50,285 nucleotides of DNA from Hoylesella timonensis 4401737 = DSM 22865 = JCM 15640 (GTDB lineage: Bacteria > Bacteroidota > Bacteroidia > Bacteroidales > Bacteroidaceae), in NCBI RefSeq assembly GCF_000455445.1, contig NZ_HG417100.1, positions 1 to 50,285 of the forward strand, in the 5' to 3' direction. Below, in pieces: positions 17,985 to 25,967 of the stretch (its first letter is position 1; each line of letters starts with the position of its first letter). A program made the position numbers and the translations under genes. The notes under the pieces were generated by a model. The model ran no database searches, was not told where the DNA came from, and saw only the letters and a list, made by a program, of their open reading frames with translations.

Positions 17985-18360
17985 CCTTAATTCCGCAACA
18001 CTATTATAAATTAAACTTTTTAAGTACCTGAGCAACAAAAAGTTGTTCAGGATTTTGCCATGTCAGAATTTTCACTTATCGTAGTGTTGCAAAAAAACAA
18101 GAGAATCCGACGATAGACATGGCGAAGATACAAATTAAATCTGAGAGACTCACTCCTTTTGGGGGATTATTTTCAATCATGGAGCAATTTGACTCCACAT
18201 TATCATCTATTGTGTATTGCCTCAAGTCACATTGTGGGGTAAGGGGATATTGTAGGCAGAAGTGGGTGCTTCAAGTTCAAATTATCTGCAAATTCAGTAA
18301 GTAATGAGAGGACGTGTAAACGCAATAAGGACGTTCAAGGGCTTAGTTGCGGATTTGAGG
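17985..18360 (+). mobile_element. IS1380-family relic, copy 1 (376 bp)
   Basis: Terminal repeats CCTTAATTCCGCAACA (17985-18000) and the complement of CCTCAAATCCGCAACTAAGC (18341-18360) match at most positions. The interior keeps about 140 bp of left end, the transposase N-terminus and the right end, nearly identical to copy 2 at 22171-22729 over the shared parts. Most of the transposase is deleted. The left end abuts the C45-type gene, so the insertion replaced that gene's native upstream region. No target duplication was found. Confidence 0.8.
18119..18304 (+). pseudogene. IS1380-family transposase fragment, copy 1
   Basis: It opens with MAKIQIKSERLTPFGGLFSI and continues MEQFDSTLSSIV, the recognisable N-terminus of IS1380 transposases, then runs straight into right-end sequence (YCLKSHCG onward) and stops. 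About 33 residues are genuine, against more than 400 in an intact enzyme. The deletion point differs from that of copy 2, so the two copies decayed independently. Confidence 0.8.
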
Positions 18361-18552
18361 GGAATAACAAATGTTTTGATGATTTATACCACGCATCATC
18401 ACTTGATATATCCCCGTTCCTGAAGGTTGTCTGGATTGCCTTGCCATTAACTCGATATTACGTATTCCATTTTATCTGAAACAGGAACCTGTCCCACTGT
18501 TTCTTTCCCCTGTTTTTATAGGATATATTTTGAAAGAGATGAATGATGAGTT

Positions 18553-21129
18553 TTATATGCTAACAAACAAATGCACCATAAACTCTCGACCTCGCAACGG
18601 CAATACGGAGCGATAGGTGTTGATGCCGGCGTTTGGGGCTACGACATACGACTTCGAGTTGAGCACATTGGCGAAGCTTCCTGCAATAGCCCACGACTTG
18701 TTGATGGTGTAGCGGACGGAGCCGTCGATGAAGGTGCTTGATTTATAATCTTCGGTGGCAATCTCGTTGGTGATGCTCTGCATTTTTGCCTTTATCTCAA
18801 CGCTCTTTATTGGAAATAGCGAGAGGGAGGCATTGGCGACGAGTGACTTTAGGGTGCTGGAATTGCTGATGTCGTTTCGCTCCCAATAGGCATTGCCTGT
18901 GGCATCGACTGTAATTCGCAACCATTTCAGTTTCTGATATATCGACTCAACGTGAACGGAAAATATGTTGGAATGGTTGGTCGTTGTCTGTTGCGATTGC
19001 GAAAGCATATAACTGTTTTGGGAGTATGAGAATTCCGTCTTCAGCGACAATCCGATGTCAGTGAATGACTTGTCGGCTGACAATATAGCCATAAATGAGT
19101 GGCGATTGTTCGTGCCCTCGACTTCGGTTATCACGTTGTAGTCGGATGTATATTCGTAGTTGTTGTAGGCTTCCGCTTTCTCGTGGGTATATAGAACTGT
19201 GAGATTGGCGAAAAACATGTTGACCAAGTCTCGATATCTTAGCGACAGCGATGCCCGACTATTGACATTCCTGTAAATGTTGTTGCTCGGAATGACTATT
19301 GATCGATAACCAGTAAAGTATTGACATGGAGAATAGTATGGTAAGGCATTGTCGCTAGGGGTAAGCGAAGCTGACATCGTTGCGCTGAAACTGTTGGAAA
19401 ACTTGTGGCGCAGGGTGGCAGTTGACGACATCCACCAATAAGAGCGAGACTTGCCGACAAAGTCGTTGCCACTAATGCTTACGTGGGAATATTCGATGGG
19501 CAGAGCCAAGGATATGCCGCCCTTGTCGCTAAACCTCAGATAATAACTTGGGAGAACGGATAGCTTGAGCTGCTTGCGGTGCATGTTGGAAACAATCTCG
19601 TAGCTGTTATCGCGATAATAAACCTTTGCATCTATGTCGAGATAGTTGTTGAAGAGAGGAACATTCGTCGACAGGAGGTTCTTTATCATCATGGACTTTG
19701 AGACGAGCGACTCGCGGAGATTGTATATTGCGAAGGAGTCGCTACTGTTGTCCAAAGATTCCTTTCGGTCGTAATAGCGGAAAAGTGTTTTCGCACGCAA
19801 TACCAGTCTGCCCAACTGGAACAATGAGTTCAAGTAGTTTTGCAGGTAAGCGGGACGGCTATATGTGCGTTCGGCAATGGATGCACCTCGACTGCCGATC
19901 AACGACGAAAGTGTTGAGCGATTGATGGAATAGCGCAGCTCGTCCGACAAGAATATTTCCTTTGAGTTCAACTCATATTTCATGATTGGCATCAGCGCAA
20001 AGGTTTTTCTCTTGTAGGATTTGCTCTCGCTGATAGTTAGTGGATAGTCGCCGCCGTAAGTGTTGCTTATCTCATTGCTGCTCGTTGAATGGTCGCCATA
20101 ATAGACGATGTTGCAACGGAATGTGGAATTGTCGGTCAACTTCTTCAGCCAGTTCAATCCTGCCGAATACGACTTGTTGAGGAGATACCTCTCCTGCGGC
20201 AATGATTCCTCCACCATTTCGGTTGAGAGAGCCTTTAGCATCTGTGGCTCGTAGGCATCAATGTCCGTCATGTCGATATGCTCTTTCGTATCTGTCGAGA
20301 TGTCCGTTCCCGTGTTGTTCATCTTTCCCGATATAAGCAGTTGACTGCCATCCATTATCTGGGTGAGAAAGAGATTGTTATCCCACCTGTCGGGATTGAT
20401 GCCTGCCCCTGCCTGTATCTCGCCGAAGAGCCTTGACTTGTGCTTATTGTCTATCTTTATGTTCAGTGCGGCGCGGTCGGATATCTGCCTGCCTTCAAGC
20501 ATCTTAACGGGTTGGTGGTTCTCTATCACCTCCACACTCTTCACAGCCTCTATCGGCATGTTGCGAGTGGCTTGGTTGTAGCTGCTGCCCATCAAGTCAA
20601 GTCCCTCAATATAGAACTTGTTGATAGCCTTTCCTTGCACCGAAACCGCCCCGTCGCTCGACACCTTCACTCCAGGCAACTTCTTCAACACGTCTTCAAG
20701 GTGGCGGTCACCATCCTTTGCAAACGAACTGACATTGTACACCAGCGTATCGCTCTTCGCCCTTATTGGCGGCACTTTGACTACGACTTCCTTTATTTGC
20801 GTCTCCGTTTGCTGCAACAATATTGTGTTGATGCCCGACTGACTGCATCTGCTCGCACTTAGCTTTTTCTTCGCATAACCCATGAGAGAGAACTCCAACA
20901 TGTCGTTTTGGGCAGAGGCTACGGATAGCCTGCCGCCATTGCCGGAAATGGCATAGCGGTACTTCTTGCCCTGCGACGAATATACTCGACACGTCACGCT
21001 GACAAGTGGTTTCTGTGTTGTCGAATCTTTCACCACAAACTCCAGTTTGCCCGTCTGCGCAATGGCTGTCGCAAAGCCAATGGCAAAAAAGAGAATGATG
21101 GCGAAGGCTCTACTGATGCTGCTATTCAA
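18553..21129 (-). CDS. TonB-dependent receptor-like outer-membrane protein (GLPGLI partner)
   Basis: An 858-residue outer-membrane barrel. The signal peptide is followed by a carboxypeptidase-D regulatory-like domain (about 27-110, LEFVVKDSTTQKPLVSVTCR to INTILLQQ), a plug-like domain (about 115-215, with VLKKLPGVKVSSDGAVSVQG and KFYIEGLDLMG) and a long barrel to the C-terminus. It belongs to the type that occurs beside GLPGLI proteins, and its gene follows one here. The start appears to be TTG at 21129: no ATG lies ahead of the signal peptide, an in-frame stop lies just upstream, and the TTG overlaps the last 8 nt of the extended GLPGLI frame, implying coupling. Ligand unknown. The STN domain is absent. 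Confidence 0.85.
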   Translation of the reverse strand: MNSSISRAFAIILFFAIGFATAIAQTGKLEFVVKDSTTQKPLVSVTCRVYSSQGKKYRYAISGNGGRLSVASAQNDMLEFSLMGYAKKKLSASRCSQSGINTILLQQTETQIKEVVVKVPPIRAKSDTLVYNVSSFAKDGDRHLEDVLKKLPGVKVSSDGAVSVQGKAINKFYIEGLDLMGSSYNQATRNMPIEAVKSVEVIENHQPVKMLEGRQISDRAALNIKIDNKHKSRLFGEIQAGAGINPDRWDNNLFLTQIMDGSQLLISGKMNNTGTDISTDTKEHIDMTDIDAYEPQMLKALSTEMVEESLPQERYLLNKSYSAGLNWLKKLTDNSTFRCNIVYYGDHSTSSNEISNTYGGDYPLTISESKSYKRKTFALMPIMKYELNSKEIFLSDELRYSINRSTLSSLIGSRGASIAERTYSRPAYLQNYLNSLFQLGRLVLRAKTLFRYYDRKESLDNSSDSFAIYNLRESLVSKSMMIKNLLSTNVPLFNNYLDIDAKVYYRDNSYEIVSNMHRKQLKLSVLPSYYLRFSDKGGISLALPIEYSHVSISGNDFVGKSRSYWWMSSTATLRHKFSNSFSATMSASLTPSDNALPYYSPCQYFTGYRSIVIPSNNIYRNVNSRASLSLRYRDLVNMFFANLTVLYTHEKAEAYNNYEYTSDYNVITEVEGTNNRHSFMAILSADKSFTDIGLSLKTEFSYSQNSYMLSQSQQTTTNHSNIFSVHVESIYQKLKWLRITVDATGNAYWERNDISNSSTLKSLVANASLSLFPIKSVEIKAKMQSITNEIATEDYKSSTFIDGSVRYTINKSWAIAGSFANVLNSKSYVVAPNAGINTYRSVLPLRGREFMVHLFVSI

Positions 21130-21991
21130 GTTCTATGGGATTATAAGGTTTGGAGTTTACGCTAGCTCTCGTCTCAGCATCCACCTTGATAGTTCCGTCG
21201 GAAGTGAGTGCTCCTACGGGGTCGGCACAGTAGTTCTTGTAGATTTTCCTCACCTTTTCGCGGCTAGTCTTTATTATGTCGCTCTTTGTCCAAAAATAAA
21301 TAGGTGTTGAAGTGGTCGCCTTTTCCAGTCCTACCAGTGTGAAGATAAAGTTGTCTTGGGTATCAACGACCTTGAATATCAGTCACGGCAGTCCGTTGAA
21401 CTTGTAAGGGCCATAAGACATATTTACTTCTGGCGCATACCAAGCCGTGTATGTCCTTCCGAAGAGCGTTGTTTTCGCCTTGTTGCATTTATATCCCGCT
21501 ATGGTTGAGTCGCCTTCGAGCAATTCCCATTCCAGCTTTGGGCAGTCCTCGCTGTATTGGTACTTTTGCTTCAGTCCAGCCGTGCGCTGTATCGTCTCCT
21601 TGTCTTTTTGCTTGTCGATGATGATGCTTTCCCGGAATTGTTCCTTTTTCATAACGCTTAGCATCATCGGACCCGTCTGGATTATCGGAAGCTTCTCCTT
21701 TGCCGTCACGTCAATCAGCGAGTCAAACTGAAGTTCGTAATAGTCGCAAAAGCGATTATATCTCTCGCCAACTTGCAACACAGTCAGTCCCTCCCTTTTC
21801 GTGTCGGGATAGGCTGCATCTTTGGCGTACTTGTAGTCATAGGTCACCACATACTGCGCCGTCTCCAATATCTTCTTTGCTATCGTATCGCTCTTAGGCG
21901 GATTCTTCAGCTGAGAGAAGTCAATGGTTTGAGCTTCTGTAGTATCGATAATCGAAAAAAATAATAAAATAAGTAATATATATTTATTCAT
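21122..21991 (-). pseudogene. GLPGLI family exported protein, interrupted by an in-frame TGA
   Basis: The first 202 codons (21991-21386) encode a signal peptide (MNKYILLILLFFSIIDTTEA) and a GLPGLI-family body with YAPEVNMSYGPYKFNGLP. The next codon, 21385-21383, is TGA where the family has glycine (GGA); the frame then continues LIFKVVDTQDNF and stays open for 86 codons to TAG at 21124-21122, where it overlaps the TTG start of the receptor gene. The signature is thus GLP-stop-LI, explained by one G-to-T change. Options are a recent nonsense mutation, a sequencing error or read-through (TGA is followed by C). The protein's role in Bacteroidota is unknown; it is thought to be periplasmic. Confidence 0.85.
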
Positions 21992-22036
21992 AATTAAAAT
22001 AATAAAATAAGTAATATAAATTTATTCATAATTATC
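21961..22036. repeat. 38-bp tandem duplication across the GLPGLI start
   Basis: The 38 bp at 21961-21998 recur at 21999-22036 with a few mismatches. The block contains the first codons of the GLPGLI gene, so a second ATG (22029) followed by MNKFILLILLF and a TAA lies directly upstream. The TAA ends 2 nt before the genuine ATG at 21991. Confidence 0.9.
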
Positions 22037-22043
22037 TTCGGCA

Positions 22044-22085
22044 AAGAGAATGTTGGACACTCCAAAAGAAGGTCCGACACTCTCT
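22044..22085. promoter_or_regulatory. Imperfect 14-bp inverted repeat upstream of GLPGLI
   Basis: AGAGAATGTTGGAC (22045-22058) and GTCCGACACTCTCT (22072-22085) are inverted with 12 of 14 positions matching. It lies in the leader of the GLPGLI gene and could be an RNA hairpin or a dimeric repressor site. No factor can be assigned. Confidence 0.4.
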
Positions 22086-22170
22086 AAATTAAATTATTCG
22101 TCACAAAGTACAAGGTTTATTTGTTCAATCTGTTTGCTATTGTCTCCATACGCTAGTTATTTTAGTTCAC

Positions 22171-22729
22171 CCTTAATTCCGCAAAACGATTATAAATTAA
22201 ACCTTTTAAGTACCTAAGCAACAAAAAGTTGCTCAGGATTTTGCCATGTCAGAATTTTCACTTATCTTAGTGTTGCAAAAAAAACAAGAGAATCCGACGA
22301 TAGGCATGGCGAAGATACAAATTAAATCTGAGAGACTCACTCCTTTTGGGGGATTATTTTCAATCATGGAGCAATTTGACTCCACAAAGACTTGACGTAA
22401 AGAAGTTCGGACTCAATGCAACAAGTCGCATAAAAGCGTTTGTCTTCAGGTTTATCTCTGTACCAGCCAAGTGGATCAGGACATCAAGGCGGTATGTGCT
22501 GAATATCTATACCTGTAATAATGCTTACGCAGATGTTTTCCAGACTGATTTTGGATAATGCCTTCAACTTATGGAAATGATATAGCGTATTGCCTCAAGT
22601 CACATTGTGGGTTAAGGGGATATTGTAGGCAGAAGTGGGTGCTTCAAGTTCAAATTATCTGCAAATTCAGTAATGAGAGGACGTGTAAACGCAATAAGGA
22701 CGTTCAAGGGCTTAGTTGCGGATTTGAGG
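22171..22729 (+). mobile_element. IS1380-family relic, copy 2 (559 bp)
   Basis: It starts CCTTAATTCCGCAAAACG and ends with the complement of CCTCAAATCCGCAACTAAG, as copy 1 does, and is in the same orientation. It keeps the transposase N-terminus (22306-22395), a large internal deletion, about 50 C-terminal codons and the right end. With copy 1 it brackets the receptor/GLPGLI pair. Its right end cuts the Rhs remnant. No target duplication was seen. Confidence 0.8.
22306..22558 (+). pseudogene. IS1380-family transposase fragments, copy 2
   Basis: MAKIQIKSERLTPFGGLFSI is followed by MEQFDST and then a stop at 22393-22395. The C-terminal piece lies in another frame and reads LDVKKFGLNATSRIKAFVFR, then FISVPAKWIRTSRRYVLNIY, ending at 22558. 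These are the two ends of one IS1380 transposase with the catalytic core removed. Confidence 0.8.
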
Positions 22730-23006
22730 TATATAACATCTTGACATATGCATCTTGAGCTTTTTTGTTTCCAGGCAAGAAGATCTCTTTTCCATCTGTA
22801 TCTATCAACTTTACAGGATTCCCTACACAATACACATAGTTTCCAATATTTAGATATTTCTCTGCTAACGGATCCACACACATCCATCTTCCCAACACAG
22901 CATCATAGTGGCGTATCTGGTCAACTAAGAGCCAGCCACCTATTATAAAAAGTGAGCTACAAAAGAGCTTCATCCTTTTTATTCTGGCGAAAGCACTGCG
23001 CTTCAT
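22730..23006 (-). pseudogene. Rhs-repeat-associated core fragment
   Basis: On the minus strand the stretch DQIRHYDAVLGRWMCVDPLA followed by EKYLNIGNYVYCVGNPVKLI and DTDGKE is the conserved RHS-associated core that precedes the variable toxin tip of Rhs/YD-repeat proteins. Only this core and about 20 further residues survive before copy 2 of the IS1380 relic cuts the frame; the large N-terminal YD-repeat body is absent. An ATG at 23006 overlaps the thioesterase stop by 4 nt, probably by chance. It marks a former polymorphic-toxin locus. Confidence 0.75.
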
Positions 23007-23377
23007 CCCTGCATGAAGCGTTGCCTGTCAACGATAAAGCGAAGATGCTCGCCCTCGCCAATCACCTCGCCATTCTCCTTTGCGACAACATGGAATGAGA
23101 GCTTGCGGCGGTCGACCTTTGTCAAGGTTGCTGTAGCCTCTACGGTTGCACCGAGCTTGCTGGGCTTGACATGTGATGCTCCGAGATAACCGCCCACTGT
23201 GGTTTGCCCCTCATCCAATTCGTTTGCCACAGCCAACATGGCAGCGTTCTCCATAAGTGCCAACATGGCAGGTGTACCCAACACGGGAAGGTCGCCAGAG
23301 CCCAAGGCTTGCGCTGTATAAGCTTCGGTAACGGTTAAAACACTGGTATGCGATAATCCTTCTTTTAACATCATCAT
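23003..23377 (-). CDS. FlK-like hotdog thioesterase
   Basis: A 124-residue single-domain hotdog-fold thioesterase, cytoplasmic, that would hydrolyse a small acyl-CoA. The FlK (fluoroacetyl-CoA thioesterase) triad Thr42-Glu50-His76 has an exact counterpart in spacing: Thr35 in LGTPAML, Glu43 in LMENA and His69 in GASHVKPS. That does not mean fluoroacetyl-CoA is the substrate, since many members act on unknown acyl-CoAs. The start overlaps the end of the upstream hydrolase gene by 4 nt, so the two are translationally coupled. Confidence 0.85.
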   Translation of the reverse strand: MMMLKEGLSHTSVLTVTEAYTAQALGSGDLPVLGTPAMLALMENAAMLAVANELDEGQTTVGGYLGASHVKPSKLGATVEATATLTKVDRRKLSFHVVAKENGEVIGEGEHLRFIVDRQRFMQG

Positions 23378-24579
23378 TCTTTCGATTTAAGATTTACTTT
23401 TTTCGGTTTCATGGTCACAGTGACACTGGTAGGAAACATATAACTCCAGTCATTGCGCTCAAAAAGTGTCTGTCGCATCGTGGATTCCTTGCGTTTCAGA
23501 CGTCCTTTGAACAACACTCGCTTGCCGTATTTAACAGTGACGAACTTATCCAAATCGACCAACTCGTCATTGAGATAAAGCGTAAGCGTTGTGTAATCAC
23601 ACTGCGTGATGTGGACACAATTTCCTTGGATATAAGCCCTGAGCATTTTACCCGGTGCCAATTCTGCTGGTGGCACGCCCAACCAATAGAAGTAAGGTTT
23701 CACCACTTCGGCTTGTTGCCAGACAATCTTCTTTGGATACGGATTGCGTCTAAACTTTGCCATCCATGGCACGGCAGCCGAATCAACCCGATTCATCCAA
23801 TGCCCCACACCTTTTATAATATGTGTTTGATGAACGTATCCCAAAGGGTCGTGCTGCTGCAGTGAGTCCATTTGTAGTCCTCGCTGTGCTGCCAACGTAC
23901 TACGATTGTAGGCAGCATCGTGCTCACCACACCAAATCATGAAAGGCGTGTTGCGCAGATTCAGCAATGACACATCGCCCGGATGTCCTGCCATCATAGA
24001 AGCTGCTGCCCACGAGTCTGCCATGCGTGGAGCCATGCGCCACACGCCATCGCCACCAGCCGAATAGCCCATAAGATACACCTTGTCAGGATTGACGCCC
24101 TCGAAAGCCACACACATCTGAATAAGTTGTTCGTAGAGTGGGTCGATGCCTTCGTGACACCACATATCCCATAAATTCCATGGCGCACGAGGTGCGACAT
24201 ATACCGCCTGTTGTGGACGGTAAAGATACTTTTGGTTCTCCCACTGCTGGTTGTTCGTCTCTTGAGTCGTTCCACCGCCCCCATGCAGTGAGATAAACAA
24301 GCTATAACCATCGGCAGGTTTTTCACCGTAGGTCACCCACCACAAGGACATTGTAACGCCATTATGGGTCAGCGTACGCTGACGGTAATAAAGTCCTAAC
24401 CGTGCCTTGGTGAGCTTTACCCAATCTTTCTTCAATCGCTCTCCCACCAGTGCCACTTCGGGCTTAGCCATCGCACGTTCACGCATGGCACGCTTTGACT
24501 GTCCAAACAGGTGGAGACTGAAACAACAGAACCCTATCAGACAAAGGCTCCATTTTGTATTTAGTTGAACCAATTTCAT
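23374..24579 (-). CDS. Exported alpha/beta hydrolase (esterase/prolyl-oligopeptidase-like)
   Basis: A 401-residue alpha/beta hydrolase with a signal peptide (WSLCLIGFCCFSLHLFGQS). The oxyanion-hole HGGGG is at 99-103, the nucleophile Ser173 in GYSAGGDGVW, and the likely remaining triad members are Asp221 in CGEHDAAYN and His260 in GVGHWMNR. The fold resembles poly(3-hydroxybutyrate) depolymerase and feruloyl-esterase relatives. The C-terminal 120 residues look like a beta-rich accessory domain. It is the first gene of a pair with the thioesterase; a TATCTTTG -7 box lies 23 bp upstream of the ATG. Substrate unknown; with an exported hydrolase and a cytosolic thioesterase, no joint pathway is obvious. 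Confidence 0.82.
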   Translation of the reverse strand: MKLVQLNTKWSLCLIGFCCFSLHLFGQSKRAMRERAMAKPEVALVGERLKKDWVKLTKARLGLYYRQRTLTHNGVTMSLWWVTYGEKPADGYSLFISLHGGGGTTQETNNQQWENQKYLYRPQQAVYVAPRAPWNLWDMWCHEGIDPLYEQLIQMCVAFEGVNPDKVYLMGYSAGGDGVWRMAPRMADSWAAASMMAGHPGDVSLLNLRNTPFMIWCGEHDAAYNRSTLAAQRGLQMDSLQQHDPLGYVHQTHIIKGVGHWMNRVDSAAVPWMAKFRRNPYPKKIVWQQAEVVKPYFYWLGVPPAELAPGKMLRAYIQGNCVHITQCDYTTLTLYLNDELVDLDKFVTVKYGKRVLFKGRLKRKESTMRQTLFERNDWSYMFPTSVTVTMKPKKVNLKSKE

Positions 24580-24907
24580 CGTTTCATGATTTGTTGTTTG
24601 ACAAAGATACTACTTTTTTTACAATGCAATGCGCAACGTTCTAAAATACTTGTTTCTTTTCAAAAGACCTCCAATCGCCTGAATACTTCCAAACAGTACG
24701 CCAGTCCTGTTGGCTCAAATAATGGATAAAGCAAGAAGGAGAGCATATGATATCAACATATCTATGCAATGACAGCATTGGAAACGACAAAATTATCAAG
24801 CGTTTTTGTTAATAATTGTCGAAATAAAGCTTTTTTAGCGATAAATTACTTGCCTATTATGCAGATATTTTTAATTTTGTGAATAGAAACGTATAAAGTT
24901 ACAGTGA
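24580..24907. other. Divergent intergenic region, hydrolase / argR
   Basis: A perfect TATCTTTG -7 box reads leftward (24609-24602) toward the hydrolase, and a TAATTTTG box reads rightward toward argR. Two tiny overlapping frames at 24722-24812 have no supporting features. No ARG-box palindrome could be identified with confidence. Confidence 0.5.
24849..24879 (+). promoter_or_regulatory. Candidate argR promoter
   Basis: CTTG (24849-24852), 19 nt, then TAATTTTG (24872-24879), which fits the -7 consensus fully and the -33 consensus with one mismatch. It lies 28 bp before the argR ATG. Confidence 0.45.
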
Positions 24908-25381
24908 ATGAGATTTAAGAACGACAGACTTGAAGCAATTAAGCTACTCATATCGAGCCAAGAAATAGGAAGTCAGAAAGAATTGTTGGAAGCCTTGGAG
25001 GCAGAAGGATTTATTGTTACACAAGCGACATTGAGTCGCGACCTCAAACAGCTGAAAGTGGCAAAAGCCGCCAGCATGAACGGCAGATACGTATATGTAC
25101 TCCCCAATGAAACGATGTACCGAAGGGTACAGAAGCCTCTTCCCGCTCGCGAAATGATGTTGACACCTGGGTTTCTGTCCATCCAGTTTTCTGGGAATAT
25201 TGGAGTCATCAAAACACGCCCAGGCTACGCCAGCAGTATCGCTTACAACATTGACAACAGTGACATACCCGAGATATTAGGAACCATAGCTGGCGACGAC
25301 ACCATAATGATTGTGGTGAAAGAAGGAGTCCAAGAATTTGAAATCATTGACTTGCTCCACGAGTTAGTCTTCAAGATATAA
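24908..25381 (+). CDS. argR: Arginine repressor ArgR
   Basis: A 157-residue arginine-responsive repressor. The winged-helix N-terminal domain (about 1-70) shows the family motif in QKELLEALEAEGFIVTQATL and SRDLKQLKVAK, and the C-terminal oligomerisation and arginine-binding domain (about 85-157) ends TIAGDDTIMIVVKEGVQEFE. It should form hexamers that bind ARG boxes when arginine is plentiful. In many Bacteroidota argR precedes arginine-biosynthesis genes; here no arg gene is adjacent and a PspC-domain gene follows by 114 bp. Confidence 0.95.
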   Translation: MRFKNDRLEAIKLLISSQEIGSQKELLEALEAEGFIVTQATLSRDLKQLKVAKAASMNGRYVYVLPNETMYRRVQKPLPAREMMLTPGFLSIQFSGNIGVIKTRPGYASSIAYNIDNSDIPEILGTIAGDDTIMIVVKEGVQEFEIIDLLHELVFKI

Positions 25382-25495
25382 GTCATCGCAGCCAAACATT
25401 TTGTGCATTCCTTACCCCAAAACAGGGAAGCACAGACTACATAGGTGGCAACACGATACACTTCTAAACACTCACTAAAAGAAAGGAAAAGAAAA

Positions 25496-25675
25496 ATGAA
25501 AAAACTGACATTGTCAAATGACAAAAAGATTGGTGGCGTATGTGGCGGAATAGCCGAATATTTTGATTTAGACAAAACATTAGTTCGTGCGCTTTATGCC
25601 GTTATCACCTTATTCACCGCCTTTAGCGGAGTGATTCTCTACATTCTTTTGTGGATGATTCTTCCTAAGAAATAA
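25496..25675 (+). CDS. PspC-domain membrane protein
   Basis: A 59-residue protein made almost entirely of one PspC domain: KKIGGVCGGIAEYFDLDKTL followed by a single membrane helix (ALYAVITLFTAFSGVILYIL). Short stand-alone PspC proteins are common in Bacteroidota and are assumed to sense or stabilise stressed membranes. The start at 25496 is chosen because the domain begins directly after it, whereas the longer frame adds 17 basic residues. A strong terminator follows. Confidence 0.9.
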   Translation: MKKLTLSNDKKIGGVCGGIAEYFDLDKTLVRALYAVITLFTAFSGVILYILLWMILPKK

Positions 25676-25811
25676 CATGGCATTGCCAACCCTTTCCAAA
25701 CATATCGACTCGGCATGCACGCTGCGTCGGTGTGAAGGGGAGAGTATGTCCGCCTGATTTGGTAAAGGCTAAGAAATGAATACTACCATTTCTCTCGATA
25801 TCGCATATTTT

Positions 25812-25843
25812 ATGCACAGGCAATAAGAGTCTGTGCATTTTTT
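25812..25843 (+). terminator. Intrinsic terminator after the PspC gene
   Basis: ATGCACAG (25812-25819) pairs with CTGTGCAT (25831-25838) around an 11-nt loop, followed by six T residues. Confidence 0.8.
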
Positions 25844-25967
25844 ATTATTTATCAACAATTGTTAGCACTACATAACAAAAAGGTAAATTCTATTCCAAAA
25901 GGTTTTTATACTTTTGAACGGCTATCAGGAATTTCCTGAATACCACACATTATTAATATAACAACGC

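Noticed and set aside
21383..21385. UGA decoded as glycine genome-wide (as in some candidate phyla)
   Set aside because: Other genes here end properly at TGA, such as the sigma factor at 2716, and glycine elsewhere uses normal codons. The stop is local to this gene.
22171..22729. Target-site duplication around the IS1380 relics
   Set aside because: Flanks TCAC/TATA at copy 2 and the flanks of copy 1 do not match, so no duplication can be claimed; recombination or decay may have removed it.
24722..24812. Two tiny frames (16 and 21 codons) with a purine-rich upstream sequence before argR
   Set aside because: Bacteroidota do not depend on Shine-Dalgarno sequences, the frames have no family resemblance, and they precede the argR promoter.
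24860..24905. ARG box for autoregulation of argR
   Set aside because: Only a loose TGAATA half-site is visible; no convincing palindrome, so not reported as a feature.
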